A stretch of DNA of 64,000 nt from Rubrobacter marinus. Lineage in GTDB: Bacteria; Actinomycetota; Rubrobacteria; Rubrobacterales; Rubrobacteraceae. The stretch covers positions 2,170,001 through 2,234,000 of the forward strand of contig NZ_CP045121.1 in NCBI RefSeq assembly GCF_011492965.1. Direction: 5' to 3'. The notes under the pieces were generated by a model, which saw only the letters and a list, made by a program, of their open reading frames with translations, was not told the DNA's origin and did not search any database. The translations under genes and the position numbers were made by a program. This document shows, piece by piece, positions 40,603 to 48,831 of this stretch. The first letter of the stretch is position 1. Each line of letters opens with the position of its first letter.

Positions 40603-41355
40603 TCACGCCTCGCCGAGCGCCGCGACGAGCGCGGGCAGCACCTCCCCCGCCCTGCCCCTCAGGGCGTGGTCCGCGTGCTGCGTCAGGGGCGTATCGTCCG
40701 GGTTGATCTCGACGAGCAGGGCTCCGGAGCGCGCGGCCTCGTAGGGCAGGGAGGCGGCCGGGTAGACGAGGCTCGACGTCCCCGCGGAGAGGAAGACGTC
40801 GCAGCCCCGCGCTGCCCCGGAGGCGGCCGCGAACGCGTCTTCGGGCAACGCCTCCCCGAACCACACCACGTCCGGCCGCAAGAAGCCGCCGCAGCCCGGA
40901 CACAGGGGCGGCACGCTCTCGTCGCCTTCGCGGGGCTCGGCCTCCATGCCTTCGACGGAGCACTTCGAGCGCATGATGTTCCCGTGCAGCTCCAGCACGC
41001 TCTCGCTGCCGGCCCTCCGGTGCAGCCCGTCGACGTTCTGGGTGGCGAGGGAGAACGAAGGCACGCGCCGCTCGAGCTCTGTGAGGGCGCGGTGCCCCGG
41101 GTTGGGCTTGGCCGCCCGGACGAGGTCCCTGCGCCACTCGTACCACTCCCACACCAGCCCGGGGTCCCGCTCGAAGGCTTCCGGGGTGGCGAGCTCCTGC
41201 GGCTCGTAACGGGCCCAGAGGCCCGTCTGGGCGTCCCGGAAGGTCGGCACGCCGCTCTCGGCCGAGACGCCGGAGCCCGTCAACACGGCGACGCTGCGGG
41301 CGCGGCGTAGCGCCGAGACCAGGGCGTCCGTAATTCCCGAACCGGCGTTCGGCAC
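40603..41355 (-). CDS. Sirtuin NAD-dependent deacylase
   Basis: A 250-residue Sir2 protein that removes acyl groups from lysines using NAD. VLTGSGVSAESGVPTFRD is the NAD site (Gly-Ser-Gly where Gly-Ala-Gly is usual), ATQNVDGLH follows, LELHG holds catalytic His124, and VVWFGEALPED completes the core. Tyr72 and Arg75 (WYEWRR) match the YxxR pair of class III sirtuins, which favour succinyl or malonyl lysine. The zinc site looks incomplete: only C132, C152 and C155 are present. GTG at 41355 follows hisS by five bases, last gene of the relA-MBL-hisS-sir2 run. Confidence 0.9.
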   Translation of the reverse strand: MPNAGSGITDALVSALRRARSVAVLTGSGVSAESGVPTFRDAQTGLWARYEPQELATPEAFERDPGLVWEWYEWRRDLVRAAKPNPGHRALTELERRVPSFSLATQNVDGLHRRAGSESVLELHGNIMRSKCSVEGMEAEPREGDESVPPLCPGCGGFLRPDVVWFGEALPEDAFAAASGAARGCDVFLSAGTSSLVYPAASLPYEAARSGALLVEINPDDTPLTQHADHALRGRAGEVLPALVAALGEA

Positions 41356-41360
41356 GGCCG

Positions 41361-42632
41361 TCAGACGCCGACGGCCCGCAGGACCGCGGGGGCGCCTTCC
41401 CCCAAGTCGAGGACCTTCTCCTCGCCGGAGGACATGTCGCGCAGCTTGAGGGCGTTCCGGGCGAGCTCCTCGTCGCCGATGACGATCGCGAAGCGCGCGT
41501 TCGTGCGGTCGGCCTGCTTGAACTGGCCCTTCGCGCTGCGGTCGGCGTAGTCGAGGTCGCAGCGCAGGCCCTCGGCGCGCAGGGAGGACGCGAGCGCCAT
41601 CGCCGGCAGGCGCGCCTCGGGGGCGAGGGTGACGAAGTAGACGTCGAGGCCGTCCTCCTCGGGTGGGGCGTTCGCGGCGAGCAGGATGCGCTCCACCCCG
41701 GTGCCGAAGCCTATGCCCGGCATGTCCGGCCCTCCGAGGGCCTCGACGAGGCCGTTGTAGCGCCCGCCCGCCCCCACGGTATCCTGGGCGCCGAGGGCGC
41801 CGCTCTTCGCCTCGAAGACCGTCATCGTGTAGTAGTCGAGGCCGCGCACCAGCCTCTCGTCTACCCTGTAGGGGACGCCGACCGCCTCGAGGCCCTTCTC
41901 CACCGCCGAGAGGTGCGCTCGGGCGTCGTCGCTCAGAAACTCCCCGATCAGGGGCGCCTCGTCGAGGACGGCCTGGGTCTCCTTGCTCTTGGAGTCGAAG
42001 GTGCGCATCGGGTTCTTGTCGAGGCGGGCGCGGGAGTCGGGGTCGAGGTCGGCCTCGTGGCGCCTCAGAAACTCCCGGAGCTCGGGGACGTAGCGGCTCC
42101 TCGTCTCGAAGTCGCCGAGGTTGTTGAGGTAGACGACCTCGTCGCGGACCCCCATCGTCTTGTGCAGGTTGTAGAGCAGCGAGATGACCTCGACGTCGAC
42201 GAGCGGGTCCGGGGAGCCGAGGACCTCCACCCCGATCTGGACGTGCTGGCGGTAGCGGCCCTTCTGCTGGCGCTCGTGGCGGAACATCGGGCCCATGTAC
42301 CAGGTCTTCACGGGCTGGGCCGCCCCGTACAGCCCGTGCTCGATGTAGGAGCGCACGACCCCCGGCGTCCCCTCCGGCCTCAGCGCGAGCTCCCGCCCGC
42401 CCTTGTCCGTGAAGAGGAACATCTCCTTCGTGACGATGTCCGAGGTCTCCCCGGAGCTCCTGACGAAGAGCTCGGCCTCCTCGAAGACGGGGAGCCGAGA
42501 CTCGGCGTAGTTGTAGCGGCGGAAGAGGTCGCGGGCCACGCGCTCCACCCGGGCCCAGAGCTCGGGCCGCTCGTGCGGGTCGCGCCCGCCGGGGTAGACG
42601 TCGTAGGTCCCCTTCGGCCCCCGGTAGCTCAC
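41361..42632 (-). CDS. hisS: Histidyl-tRNA synthetase
   Basis: A 423-residue class II HisRS. YRGPKGTYDVYPGGRD is the N-terminal signature, RPEGTPGVVRSYIEHGL the ATP/His site, MGPMFRHERQQKGRYRQHVQIGVE motif 2, RVDERLVRGLDYYTMTVFE the HisA motif, and GIGFGTGVERILL motif 3; the anticodon domain is C-terminal. The frame is open upstream through the shadow of the MBL gene, but GTG at 42632 overlaps that gene's TGA by three bases (GTGA), giving the normal N-terminus. It is placed after relA and the MBL gene, an order widespread in Gram-positive bacteria. Confidence 0.95.
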   Translation of the reverse strand: MSYRGPKGTYDVYPGGRDPHERPELWARVERVARDLFRRYNYAESRLPVFEEAELFVRSSGETSDIVTKEMFLFTDKGGRELALRPEGTPGVVRSYIEHGLYGAAQPVKTWYMGPMFRHERQQKGRYRQHVQIGVEVLGSPDPLVDVEVISLLYNLHKTMGVRDEVVYLNNLGDFETRSRYVPELREFLRRHEADLDPDSRARLDKNPMRTFDSKSKETQAVLDEAPLIGEFLSDDARAHLSAVEKGLEAVGVPYRVDERLVRGLDYYTMTVFEAKSGALGAQDTVGAGGRYNGLVEALGGPDMPGIGFGTGVERILLAANAPPEEDGLDVYFVTLAPEARLPAMALASSLRAEGLRCDLDYADRSAKGQFKQADRTNARFAIVIGDEELARNALKLRDMSSGEEKVLDLGEGAPAVLRAVGV

Positions 42633-43207
42633 ACGACCCCTAGCGGCAGGTACGGGTTCCCTTCCAGCTCCTCCATCGCCACCATCGGGTCGCCGTGCCC
42701 GGCGTAGAGGCGCGTGGAGGGCTCCCAGTACGGCATCACGCGGCGCAGGGAGACCTCGATCTCCTCCCACGAGGCCCCGCCGAGGTCCGTCCGGCCGACG
42801 CTGCCCGGCAGGATCAGGTCGCCCACGATCTGGTCGGCCCCGACGAGGAACGTGACCGAGCCGGGGGAGTGCCCGGGGGTGTGCAGCACGTAGATCCCCT
42901 GCCCGGCGAGCGCCATCCCCTCGCCGTCCTGCAGGGGCTCGTAAGGGCTCACGCCCGCCCCTTCGGCGTCGGCCGGGTGCATGTACATCGTCGCCCCCGT
43001 CTCCCGCCGGACGTCCTCCAGAGCGCCCACGTGGTCGGCGTGGCCGTGGGTCACGAGGATCGCGGCCACCGGCGCCCTGAGGGCCGCGAGGATCTTCTCG
43101 GGCTCGGCGCCGGCATCCACGATGATGTCGCCCTCGGGGGCGTGGACCACGTAAGAGTTAACCTCGAAGCCGCCCATGCTCAAGCGGACCTGTTCTATCT
43201 CGGCCAA
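42629..43207 (-). CDS. Metallo-beta-lactamase fold hydrolase (glyoxalase II-like)
   Basis: A 192-residue single-domain MBL hydrolase. VTHGHADHVGALEDV provides the HxHxDH metal motif, LHTPGHSPGSV the third His, VGDLILPGSVGRTDL the bridging Asp region and LYAGHGDPM the last His. Proteins of this type between relA and hisS are usually called hydroxyacylglutathione hydrolase-like, but actinobacteria lack glutathione and the substrate is not known. TTG at 43207 has AGGAGG 11 bases upstream; this ribosome site overlaps the relA stop. It is co-transcribed with relA and hisS. Confidence 0.88.
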   Translation of the reverse strand: MAEIEQVRLSMGGFEVNSYVVHAPEGDIIVDAGAEPEKILAALRAPVAAILVTHGHADHVGALEDVRRETGATMYMHPADAEGAGVSPYEPLQDGEGMALAGQGIYVLHTPGHSPGSVTFLVGADQIVGDLILPGSVGRTDLGGASWEEIEVSLRRVMPYWEPSTRLYAGHGDPMVAMEELEGNPYLPLGVV

Positions 43208-43222
43208 GGGGTTACGGGCCTC

Positions 43223-45463
43223 CTATCGTTCGTGGGAAGACGGGATCGGGGTGCCGTCGCGCGAGACGCGGCAGACGTCGTAGACGTCGGGGATGCCCCG
43301 GATCTTGCGTACGATCTCCTCGACGTGCTGCAAGCTCGCCGCCTTGAAAGCGAACCGGCTCAGGGCGGTGCGGTCCTCGATGGTGTCGACCCGCGCCGAG
43401 AGGATGCTCACCCCGGCGTCGGAGATCGTCGAGGTAACGTCTTTGAGGAGGTGCATCCGATCCAGCGCCTCGACCAGGATCTCGACGGTGAAGAGGTTCC
43501 CCCGCCGCTGCGCCCACTCGACCTCGACGAACCGGTCCGGGTCGCGGGCCTTGAGCGCCCGCGCGTTCACGCACCCGCCCGCGTGTACCACGACCCCGCG
43601 CCCGAGGCTCACGTAGCCCACGATGTCGTCGCCGGGCATGGGGCTGCAGCAGCGGGCGAGGCGCGTCAGGATGCCGCTGGAGCCGACCACCCGCACCCCG
43701 GTCTCGGCGTCGGTGGCGCCCTCGGGGAGGGGGAGCGGCACGAGGGCGGGGCTCTGCCCCCTCTCCTCCGGTTGCTCCTTGGGGATCATCTTCTCGGCGA
43801 TGCGGTGGGCGACGTTCTCGGCCGATACGGCCCCGAGGCCCACGGCGGCGAGCATGTCGTCCGGCGACGAGTTGTTCGTCGAGCGGGCCACCTCTTCGAG
43901 GACGGCGGTGGGCACCTTGTCGCGGTCGATGCGCTGCTTTTTGAGGAGGGCGGCGACCTTCTCGCGGCCGAGGGAGAGGTTGTCCTCCCAGTCCGCCTTG
44001 TTGAAGAACTGGCGGATCTTATTGCGGGCGCGCCCGCTCTGGACGACCGCGAGCCAGTCCCGGCTCGGGCCCTCCTTCTTGCCCGTGATGATCTCGACCC
44101 GATCCCCGGAGACGAGCTCGGAGTCGAGCGGCACGATCCGGTCGTTCACCCGCGCCCCGACGGTGCGATGCCCGACCTCGGTGTGGACGTGGTACGCGAA
44201 GTCTATGGGCGTCGCCCCGGACGGGAGGCTGACGACGTCGCCCTTCGGCGTGAACACGAAGACCTCGTCGGCGACGAGCTCGCCCTTGAGGGACTCCATG
44301 AACTCCTGGGCGTCCGTCGTCTCCTTCTGCCACTCCATCATGCTCTTCAGCCAGGTGAGCCGATCGACCTGCTTGTCCTTGAGGCCGTGCTTGTACATCC
44401 AGTGAGCCGCGATGCCGTACTCGGCGGTTATGTCCATGTCGCGGGTCCGGATCTGGATCTCAAGGAGCTTCCCCTCGCACGACATCACCGTCGTGTGCAG
44501 CGACTGGTACATGTTGAACTTCGGCATCGCGATGTAGTCCTTGAAGCGCCCCGGTATGGGCTTCCACACCGAGTGGATGACCCCGAGCGCCCCGTAGCAG
44601 TCGCGCACGCCGTCCACGACGACGCGCAGGCCCGCGAGGTCGTAGATCTCGTTGAACTCCTTGTTGCGGCGGACCATCTTGTTGTAGATGGAGTAGAAGT
44701 GCTTGACCCTCCCGCGCACCTCGGCCTCGACCCCGGCCTCCCCGAGGTGCCTCAGGAGCTCCTCGCGCGTCCCGTTGATAAACGACTCCCGGTCGCCCCT
44801 CCTGGCCGCGACGAGGCGTTTGATCTCCGCGTAGCGCCGGGGGTGGAGGGTGGCGAAGGCGAGGTCTTCGAGCTCCCACTTCACCGAGTAGATGCCGAGC
44901 CTGTGGGCGAGCGGGGCGTAGATCTCCAGCGTCTCCGTCGCCTTCTGCAAGGCCTTCTCGCGCTTGAGGTACGCGAGCGTCCTCATGTTGTGCAGCCGGT
45001 CGGCGAGCTTGATGATGATGACCCGGACGTCCCGGCTCATCGCCACGATCATCTTGCGCAGGGATTCGGCCTGCGCCTCCTCCAGGTTCCCGCTCGGGAG
45101 CCGCTTGAGCTTCGTAACCCCGTCCACGATCTCCGCGATGTCGTCCCCGAAGAGCGAGGCGAGCTCCGCCTTCGTCAGCTCCGTGTCTTCCAGGACGTCG
45201 TGCAGGAGCGCCGCCGCGATCGTCGTCGTGTCCAGGTGCAGGTCGGCGAGGATCTCCGCCGCGCACAACGGGTGGTAGACGAACGGCTCCCCGCTCTTGC
45301 GGACCTGGCCCTTGTGGGCGGCGTGCGCCGTGCCGTACGCGCGCGCCAGCAGCTCCTCATCAGCCTCGGGGTTGTAGGAGCGGACCTTCTCGATCAGGCT
45401 CGTAATGGTGACGTCGGGGACCGCTACGGGCCTCGGGTACGCCTCTTCGCGGATGGTTTCCAT
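43223..45463 (-). CDS. relA: Bifunctional (p)ppGpp synthetase/hydrolase RelA/SpoT
   Basis: A 746-residue stringent-response enzyme. The HD hydrolase domain is at about 45-190 (VYHPLCAAEIL, ALLHDVLEDT, IKLADRLHNMRTL), synthetase at about 235-360 (GRVKHFYSIYNKM, LAGLRVVVDGV, MYQSLHTTV, EIQIRTRDMD), TGS at about 390-450 (VFVFTPKGDVVSLP), then a zinc-finger-like region (RCCSPMPGDDIVGYV) and a C-terminal ACT domain. Both HD and synthetase motifs are intact, so it should make and degrade (p)ppGpp. ATG at 45463 is preferred to TTG 45469: TAGAAT lies six bases before... the T of the TTG codon overlaps that spacing, so the message is probably leaderless. Confidence 0.94.
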   Translation of the reverse strand: METIREEAYPRPVAVPDVTITSLIEKVRSYNPEADEELLARAYGTAHAAHKGQVRKSGEPFVYHPLCAAEILADLHLDTTTIAAALLHDVLEDTELTKAELASLFGDDIAEIVDGVTKLKRLPSGNLEEAQAESLRKMIVAMSRDVRVIIIKLADRLHNMRTLAYLKREKALQKATETLEIYAPLAHRLGIYSVKWELEDLAFATLHPRRYAEIKRLVAARRGDRESFINGTREELLRHLGEAGVEAEVRGRVKHFYSIYNKMVRRNKEFNEIYDLAGLRVVVDGVRDCYGALGVIHSVWKPIPGRFKDYIAMPKFNMYQSLHTTVMSCEGKLLEIQIRTRDMDITAEYGIAAHWMYKHGLKDKQVDRLTWLKSMMEWQKETTDAQEFMESLKGELVADEVFVFTPKGDVVSLPSGATPIDFAYHVHTEVGHRTVGARVNDRIVPLDSELVSGDRVEIITGKKEGPSRDWLAVVQSGRARNKIRQFFNKADWEDNLSLGREKVAALLKKQRIDRDKVPTAVLEEVARSTNNSSPDDMLAAVGLGAVSAENVAHRIAEKMIPKEQPEERGQSPALVPLPLPEGATDAETGVRVVGSSGILTRLARCCSPMPGDDIVGYVSLGRGVVVHAGGCVNARALKARDPDRFVEVEWAQRRGNLFTVEILVEALDRMHLLKDVTSTISDAGVSILSARVDTIEDRTALSRFAFKAASLQHVEEIVRKIRGIPDVYDVCRVSRDGTPIPSSHER

Positions 45464-45471
45464 AGCCAAAT

Positions 45472-45477
45472 TCTAAC
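45472..45477 (-). promoter_or_regulatory. -10 box for a leaderless relA transcript
   Basis: TAGAAT on the minus strand a few bases before the relA ATG at 45463; there is no Shine-Dalgarno sequence in front of that ATG. No good -35 was found. Confidence 0.35.
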
Positions 45478-45539
45478 ACCGGCACCCGGAGCAGCCCCGG
45501 ACGGTCCTCCCGTCGCCGCCGGAAGTTCGAGGCCGGAAC

Positions 45540-47141
45540 CTACAACCTGTTCGAGCGGAAGATAACGACGAGTAGCAGCACGGCCAGGAGGGCCGCGAGG
45601 GTGAAGCCTATAAAGGCGACGACGGGGACGCCGAGCAGGGGTACCTGGGGGCCGGAGGCGGCGAACGCGCCGATGATCGAGGAGCCGACGAGGAGCGCCC
45701 CCGTTACGAGGGCGAAGACGAGCCGGTTCGCGAGCACGTCGACCTCGCCCACGAGCTCGTCGATGCCGCCGTGGCGGAGCCGCACCTCCAGGGTGCCGTC
45801 CTCCAAGCCCGCGAGGACCTGCCTGATCTGCTCGGGGTAGTCCTCCAGGTAGCGGGCGTACTCCACGGCCCGCTCGCCCGTCCTCTCCAGGAGGGCGTCG
45901 GGCTCGTAGCGTTCCAGCAGGAGGCGTCGGGCGTAGGGCTGGGCGAGCTCGTAGACGTTTATCGTGGGGTCGATGGAGCGCGCCAGGGCTTCGGCCGTCA
46001 CCAGGGACTTCGTGAGGAGCGGGAAGACCGGGGGCATGGAGACCCGGTAGCGCCTGGCGAGCGAGATCAGCTCCGAGAGCGCCTGCCCGAGCGAAAACTC
46101 CCCGACCGTGAGCCCCGAGTACTTGTGCAGAAACTCCCGAAGCTCCTGCACGAGGTCCCCGCGCACCTCCGTCGCGTACCGGACGCCCAGGCCCTCCAGC
46201 CCGCGGAGCGCGGCGTCGGCGTCGCGCCGGATCGTCGCTATAAACAGCCGGCTCAGGGCCTCCACGTCGCCCCGGCTCATGAACCCGACCATCCCGAAGT
46301 CCAGGAGCGCGAGCTCCCCCTCGGGGGTGAGGATCAAGTTCCCCGGGTGCGGGTCCCCGTGGAAGAAGCCGTCGTCGAAGGCCATCTTGAAGATCGCCTC
46401 CGCCCCCATCGCCGCGACCCGCCTCCTCTCCCCCGGCGCCATCAGGAGCGGCCGGACCTCGTGAAAGCGCGTCCCCTCCACGAACTCCATCGTCAGGACC
46501 CGCCCCGTCGAGAGCTCCCGGTACACCCGGGGGATCTTCACTTCCGTCCCGGCGAAGTTGTGGCCGAAGCGGCGGGCGTTCTGCGCCTCCGCCTCGTAGT
46601 CGAGCTCGCGCCGGATGACGCCCTCGAACTCCGCGACAAGCTCCGGCACGTCGATGAAGAGCCGCTCGCCGAACCTCGCGTCCAGGAGCGCCGCGAGGTC
46701 CCTCATGAGGGTGAGGTCCGCCTCCACCCTCCCCCGCGCGTCCGGACGCTGGACCTTGACCGCGACCTCCTCGCCGCCCTTCAAACAAGCCCGGTAGACC
46801 TGACCGATGCTCGCCGACCCCAGCGGGACCTCCTCGAAGGAGGCGAAGATCTCCCCGACCGGCGCCCCGAGCTCGCGCTCGATGACGCGCTCCGCGACCG
46901 CGAGCGGGACGGGGGCCACCGTGTCTTGCAGCTTCTGAAGCTCGAAGAGCACGCCCTCGGGCAGGATGTCCTGCCGCGTCGAGAGGAGCTGGCCGAACTT
47001 GACGAAGGTCGGCCCCAGGTCGTCCAGCGCCCGCCTGAGCCTGACGCCGAAGTTCGGGGCCAGAAGCTCCTCCAGGCCCCGCTTCTCCCGCCGGTCCCGC
47101 CGGACGTCGAAGACGAACCCGAACCCGTGCCTGAGGAGCAC
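45540..47141 (-). CDS. ABC1/UbiB (ADCK)-family protein kinase-like membrane protein
   Basis: A 533-residue atypical kinase-like protein. GPTFVKFGQLLSTRQDILP is the KxGQ motif that blocks the active site in this family, VAVKVQRPDA holds the ATP lysine, DDGFFHGDPHPGNLIL the catalytic loop, and LLDFGMVGFM the DFG-like metal site. Two membrane helices close the protein (about 478-500 and 505-528). UbiB proteins act in isoprenoid quinone or lipid metabolism; actinobacteria use menaquinone, so the exact role is open. GTG at 47141 is the only start in frame but has a poor ribosome site, and conserved-looking residues precede it (RRENLLRFSQIGRV), so the true start may be hidden by a base error. Confidence 0.88.
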   Translation of the reverse strand: MLLRHGFGFVFDVRRDRREKRGLEELLAPNFGVRLRRALDDLGPTFVKFGQLLSTRQDILPEGVLFELQKLQDTVAPVPLAVAERVIERELGAPVGEIFASFEEVPLGSASIGQVYRACLKGGEEVAVKVQRPDARGRVEADLTLMRDLAALLDARFGERLFIDVPELVAEFEGVIRRELDYEAEAQNARRFGHNFAGTEVKIPRVYRELSTGRVLTMEFVEGTRFHEVRPLLMAPGERRRVAAMGAEAIFKMAFDDGFFHGDPHPGNLILTPEGELALLDFGMVGFMSRGDVEALSRLFIATIRRDADAALRGLEGLGVRYATEVRGDLVQELREFLHKYSGLTVGEFSLGQALSELISLARRYRVSMPPVFPLLTKSLVTAEALARSIDPTINVYELAQPYARRLLLERYEPDALLERTGERAVEYARYLEDYPEQIRQVLAGLEDGTLEVRLRHGGIDELVGEVDVLANRLVFALVTGALLVGSSIIGAFAASGPQVPLLGVPVVAFIGFTLAALLAVLLLVVIFRSNRL

Positions 47142-47240
47142 GCGCCCGATCTGGGAGAACCGCAGGAGGTTCTCCCGCCGACCACCCGTTAAGGGGCGGA
47201 GGCTACCGTCGGAGGCCGCGATCTGCGGACCCCCGCTCCC

Positions 47241-47723
47241 CTAGCCCCGCGGCGCCAGGCCAGGGGTGGAGCCGGGCTCGTCCCTCGGAGGCTGCGGCGC
47301 CACGTCTATCCCCCCGACCGGCGCGTCGTCCACGGCCGGAGCGTCCGGGGGCGGCACCGCGGCGGCGGGCGTCTCCGCGGCCGACGCCGGCGTGCGCGGA
47401 GGGGTGGAAGCCGGGCGGTCTTCGAGGAGGCGCACGCGATGCTCGAGCTGCTCGATGCGGAACAGGAGATCCTCGTAGGCCTCGCGATCCGGCACACCCG
47501 CCGTGCGGAGGCCCTGCTGCAGGGAGGCGTCGATGAGGCTGCGCGCGCCACCGGAGCGCTCCCGCGCCCGCGTCACGACGTCGTCCACCACGGCACGCCC
47601 CTCCTCGCGCTCCATGCGGCCCTGCTCGATCAGGCGGTTCACGACCTCCTGCACCCTCTCGCGCGTCGCCGCGGCGGCGCCTATCTGCAGAAGGATCAAG
47701 CGTTCGATCGAACCCATAACCAT
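47241..47723 (-). CDS. Phasin-like coiled-coil protein
   Basis: A 160-residue protein whose first part (GSIERLILLQIGAAAATRERVQEVV, shown here in its middle: NRLIEQGRMEREEGRAVVDDV) resembles PHA-granule-associated, phasin-type regulators. A second helix (EAYEDLLFRIEQLEHRVRLLE, residues about 88-108) is a clear coiled coil with heptads. The remaining 50 residues are Pro/Ala-rich and disordered. ATG at 47723 has GAGGAGG six bases upstream; an earlier in-frame ATG at 47783 has none. It precedes the UbiB-like gene by 100 bases, a pairing seen elsewhere. No PHA synthase is in the window. Confidence 0.7.
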   Translation of the reverse strand: MVMGSIERLILLQIGAAAATRERVQEVVNRLIEQGRMEREEGRAVVDDVVTRARERSGGARSLIDASLQQGLRTAGVPDREAYEDLLFRIEQLEHRVRLLEDRPASTPPRTPASAAETPAAAVPPPDAPAVDDAPVGGIDVAPQPPRDEPGSTPGLAPRG

Positions 47724-47940
47724 CTCTGGCCCTCCTCGGTGCGGTTTCGTTCTCGAATGATAACGTAGCGAAGGCATCCCCAACGAGTCTGGGCGTCAAT
47801 AAAAGGCCTCTTACTCGCTTTCGGTTCGCCGCTTTCTCCGAGCCGGGGTATCCGAAGCTACGTTTTCACCGTCCGACGTTCGGCACGTGGAGTACCGCGG
47901 CGGTGGTCCGGCCACCGGGGGCATTGGTACCATCTGAGCC

Positions 47941-48657
47941 ATGCCAGCAGAACCGGAGCACCCAGCCCGGCGTCCCGCGCCCGATCCCATCTTCGGCAGA
48001 GGCACGGTGGTCGCCCTGTTGGCGTGGGGGCTGATCGTCCTGGCCTTCTCCGCCGGAGGCCTCGCGGACGTGACGAGCCTCTGGTGGCTGGTCCTCGTGT
48101 TCGGCGCGGCGGCGCCCGTCGCCCTGATGGCGATCCGGGGCTGGGCTTCGAGAAAGGACGCGATCGGCGGCGCGAAGGGCGCAGAGCGAGAGCTGCTCGC
48201 CGCCCTGCGCGAGTACGGCGAGCTGACCCCCACCGCAGCGGCGATGCTCACCCCGCTCACGGTAGCCCAGGCCGCCGAGGAGCTGGAGAAGCTCGCGCGC
48301 GAGGGGCACCTGGAGGCGAGGACTCGGGAGGGCGCGATCTCCTACGCCATGCGCGAGGGCGACCGCCGCGCGGTGCCGAGCGCGCAGTCGGAGGCTCGTA
48401 CGCGGCCAATCGGCAACGCCACCGGAGAAGCGACACCCCCGGCACGGCCCGCCCAGACTCTCCCGGATCCCTTGACCGGCCGGGAGCTCGCCGTGTTGAG
48501 GCTCCTGGCGGCGGGACGCACCAACAGGGAGATCGCCAGGGAACTCTTCGTCGCCGAGGGGACGGTGAAGGCCCACGTGGCGGGCGTCTACCGCAAGCTC
48601 GGGGTGCACTCGCGTGCCGAGGCGGCCTCGAGGGCGGCGGACCTGAACCTGCTCTAG
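47941..48657 (+). CDS. Membrane-tethered LuxR-type transcription regulator
   Basis: A 238-residue regulator with an unusual layout. Residues 21-39 and 47-66 are two membrane helices (VVALLAWGLIVLAFSAGG; WWLVLVFGAAAPVALMAI). Residues 80-138 look like a winged helix (ERELLAALREYGELTPTAAA, VAQAAEELEKLAREGHLEAR). A Pro/Ala linker leads to a LuxR helix-turn-helix at 177-236 (LTGRELAVLRLLAAGRTNREIA, VAEGTVKAHVAGVYRKLGVH). No receiver domain or kinase is present, so it may sense a membrane state directly. ATG at 47941 has a TACCAT box seven bases before it. The CPBP protease gene follows in the same direction. Confidence 0.8.
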   Translation: MPAEPEHPARRPAPDPIFGRGTVVALLAWGLIVLAFSAGGLADVTSLWWLVLVFGAAAPVALMAIRGWASRKDAIGGAKGAERELLAALREYGELTPTAAAMLTPLTVAQAAEELEKLAREGHLEARTREGAISYAMREGDRRAVPSAQSEARTRPIGNATGEATPPARPAQTLPDPLTGRELAVLRLLAAGRTNREIARELFVAEGTVKAHVAGVYRKLGVHSRAEAASRAADLNLL

Positions 48658-48721
48658 CACGCTTCCTCCCGACCGAGAACCGGACGGGCGACCGTCGAGT
48701 ACGCCCGTCCTTTCCGAAACA

Positions 48722-48774
48722 ACCCCGGGTTAGCCGCGGGTTAGGACATGTGGCCGATGCCGTTAACCCGGGGT
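48722..48774. repeat. Inverted repeat with GGGTTA boxes between the LuxR and CPBP genes
   Basis: ACCCCGGGTTA at 48722-48732 and its exact complement at 48764-48774 flank 31 bases; a further GCGGGTTA lies between them at 48736-48743. It sits 65 bases after the LuxR gene and 57 before the CPBP start. The three GGGTTA-type boxes suggest a regulator-binding site, perhaps for the neighbouring LuxR protein; a terminator is the alternative, but there is no T run. Confidence 0.5.
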
Positions 48775-48831
48775 CGGACCTACCTTCTGGGGCGCACAGC
48801 GTAGCAATCGCCCGAGAAGGAGGTACTCGCA

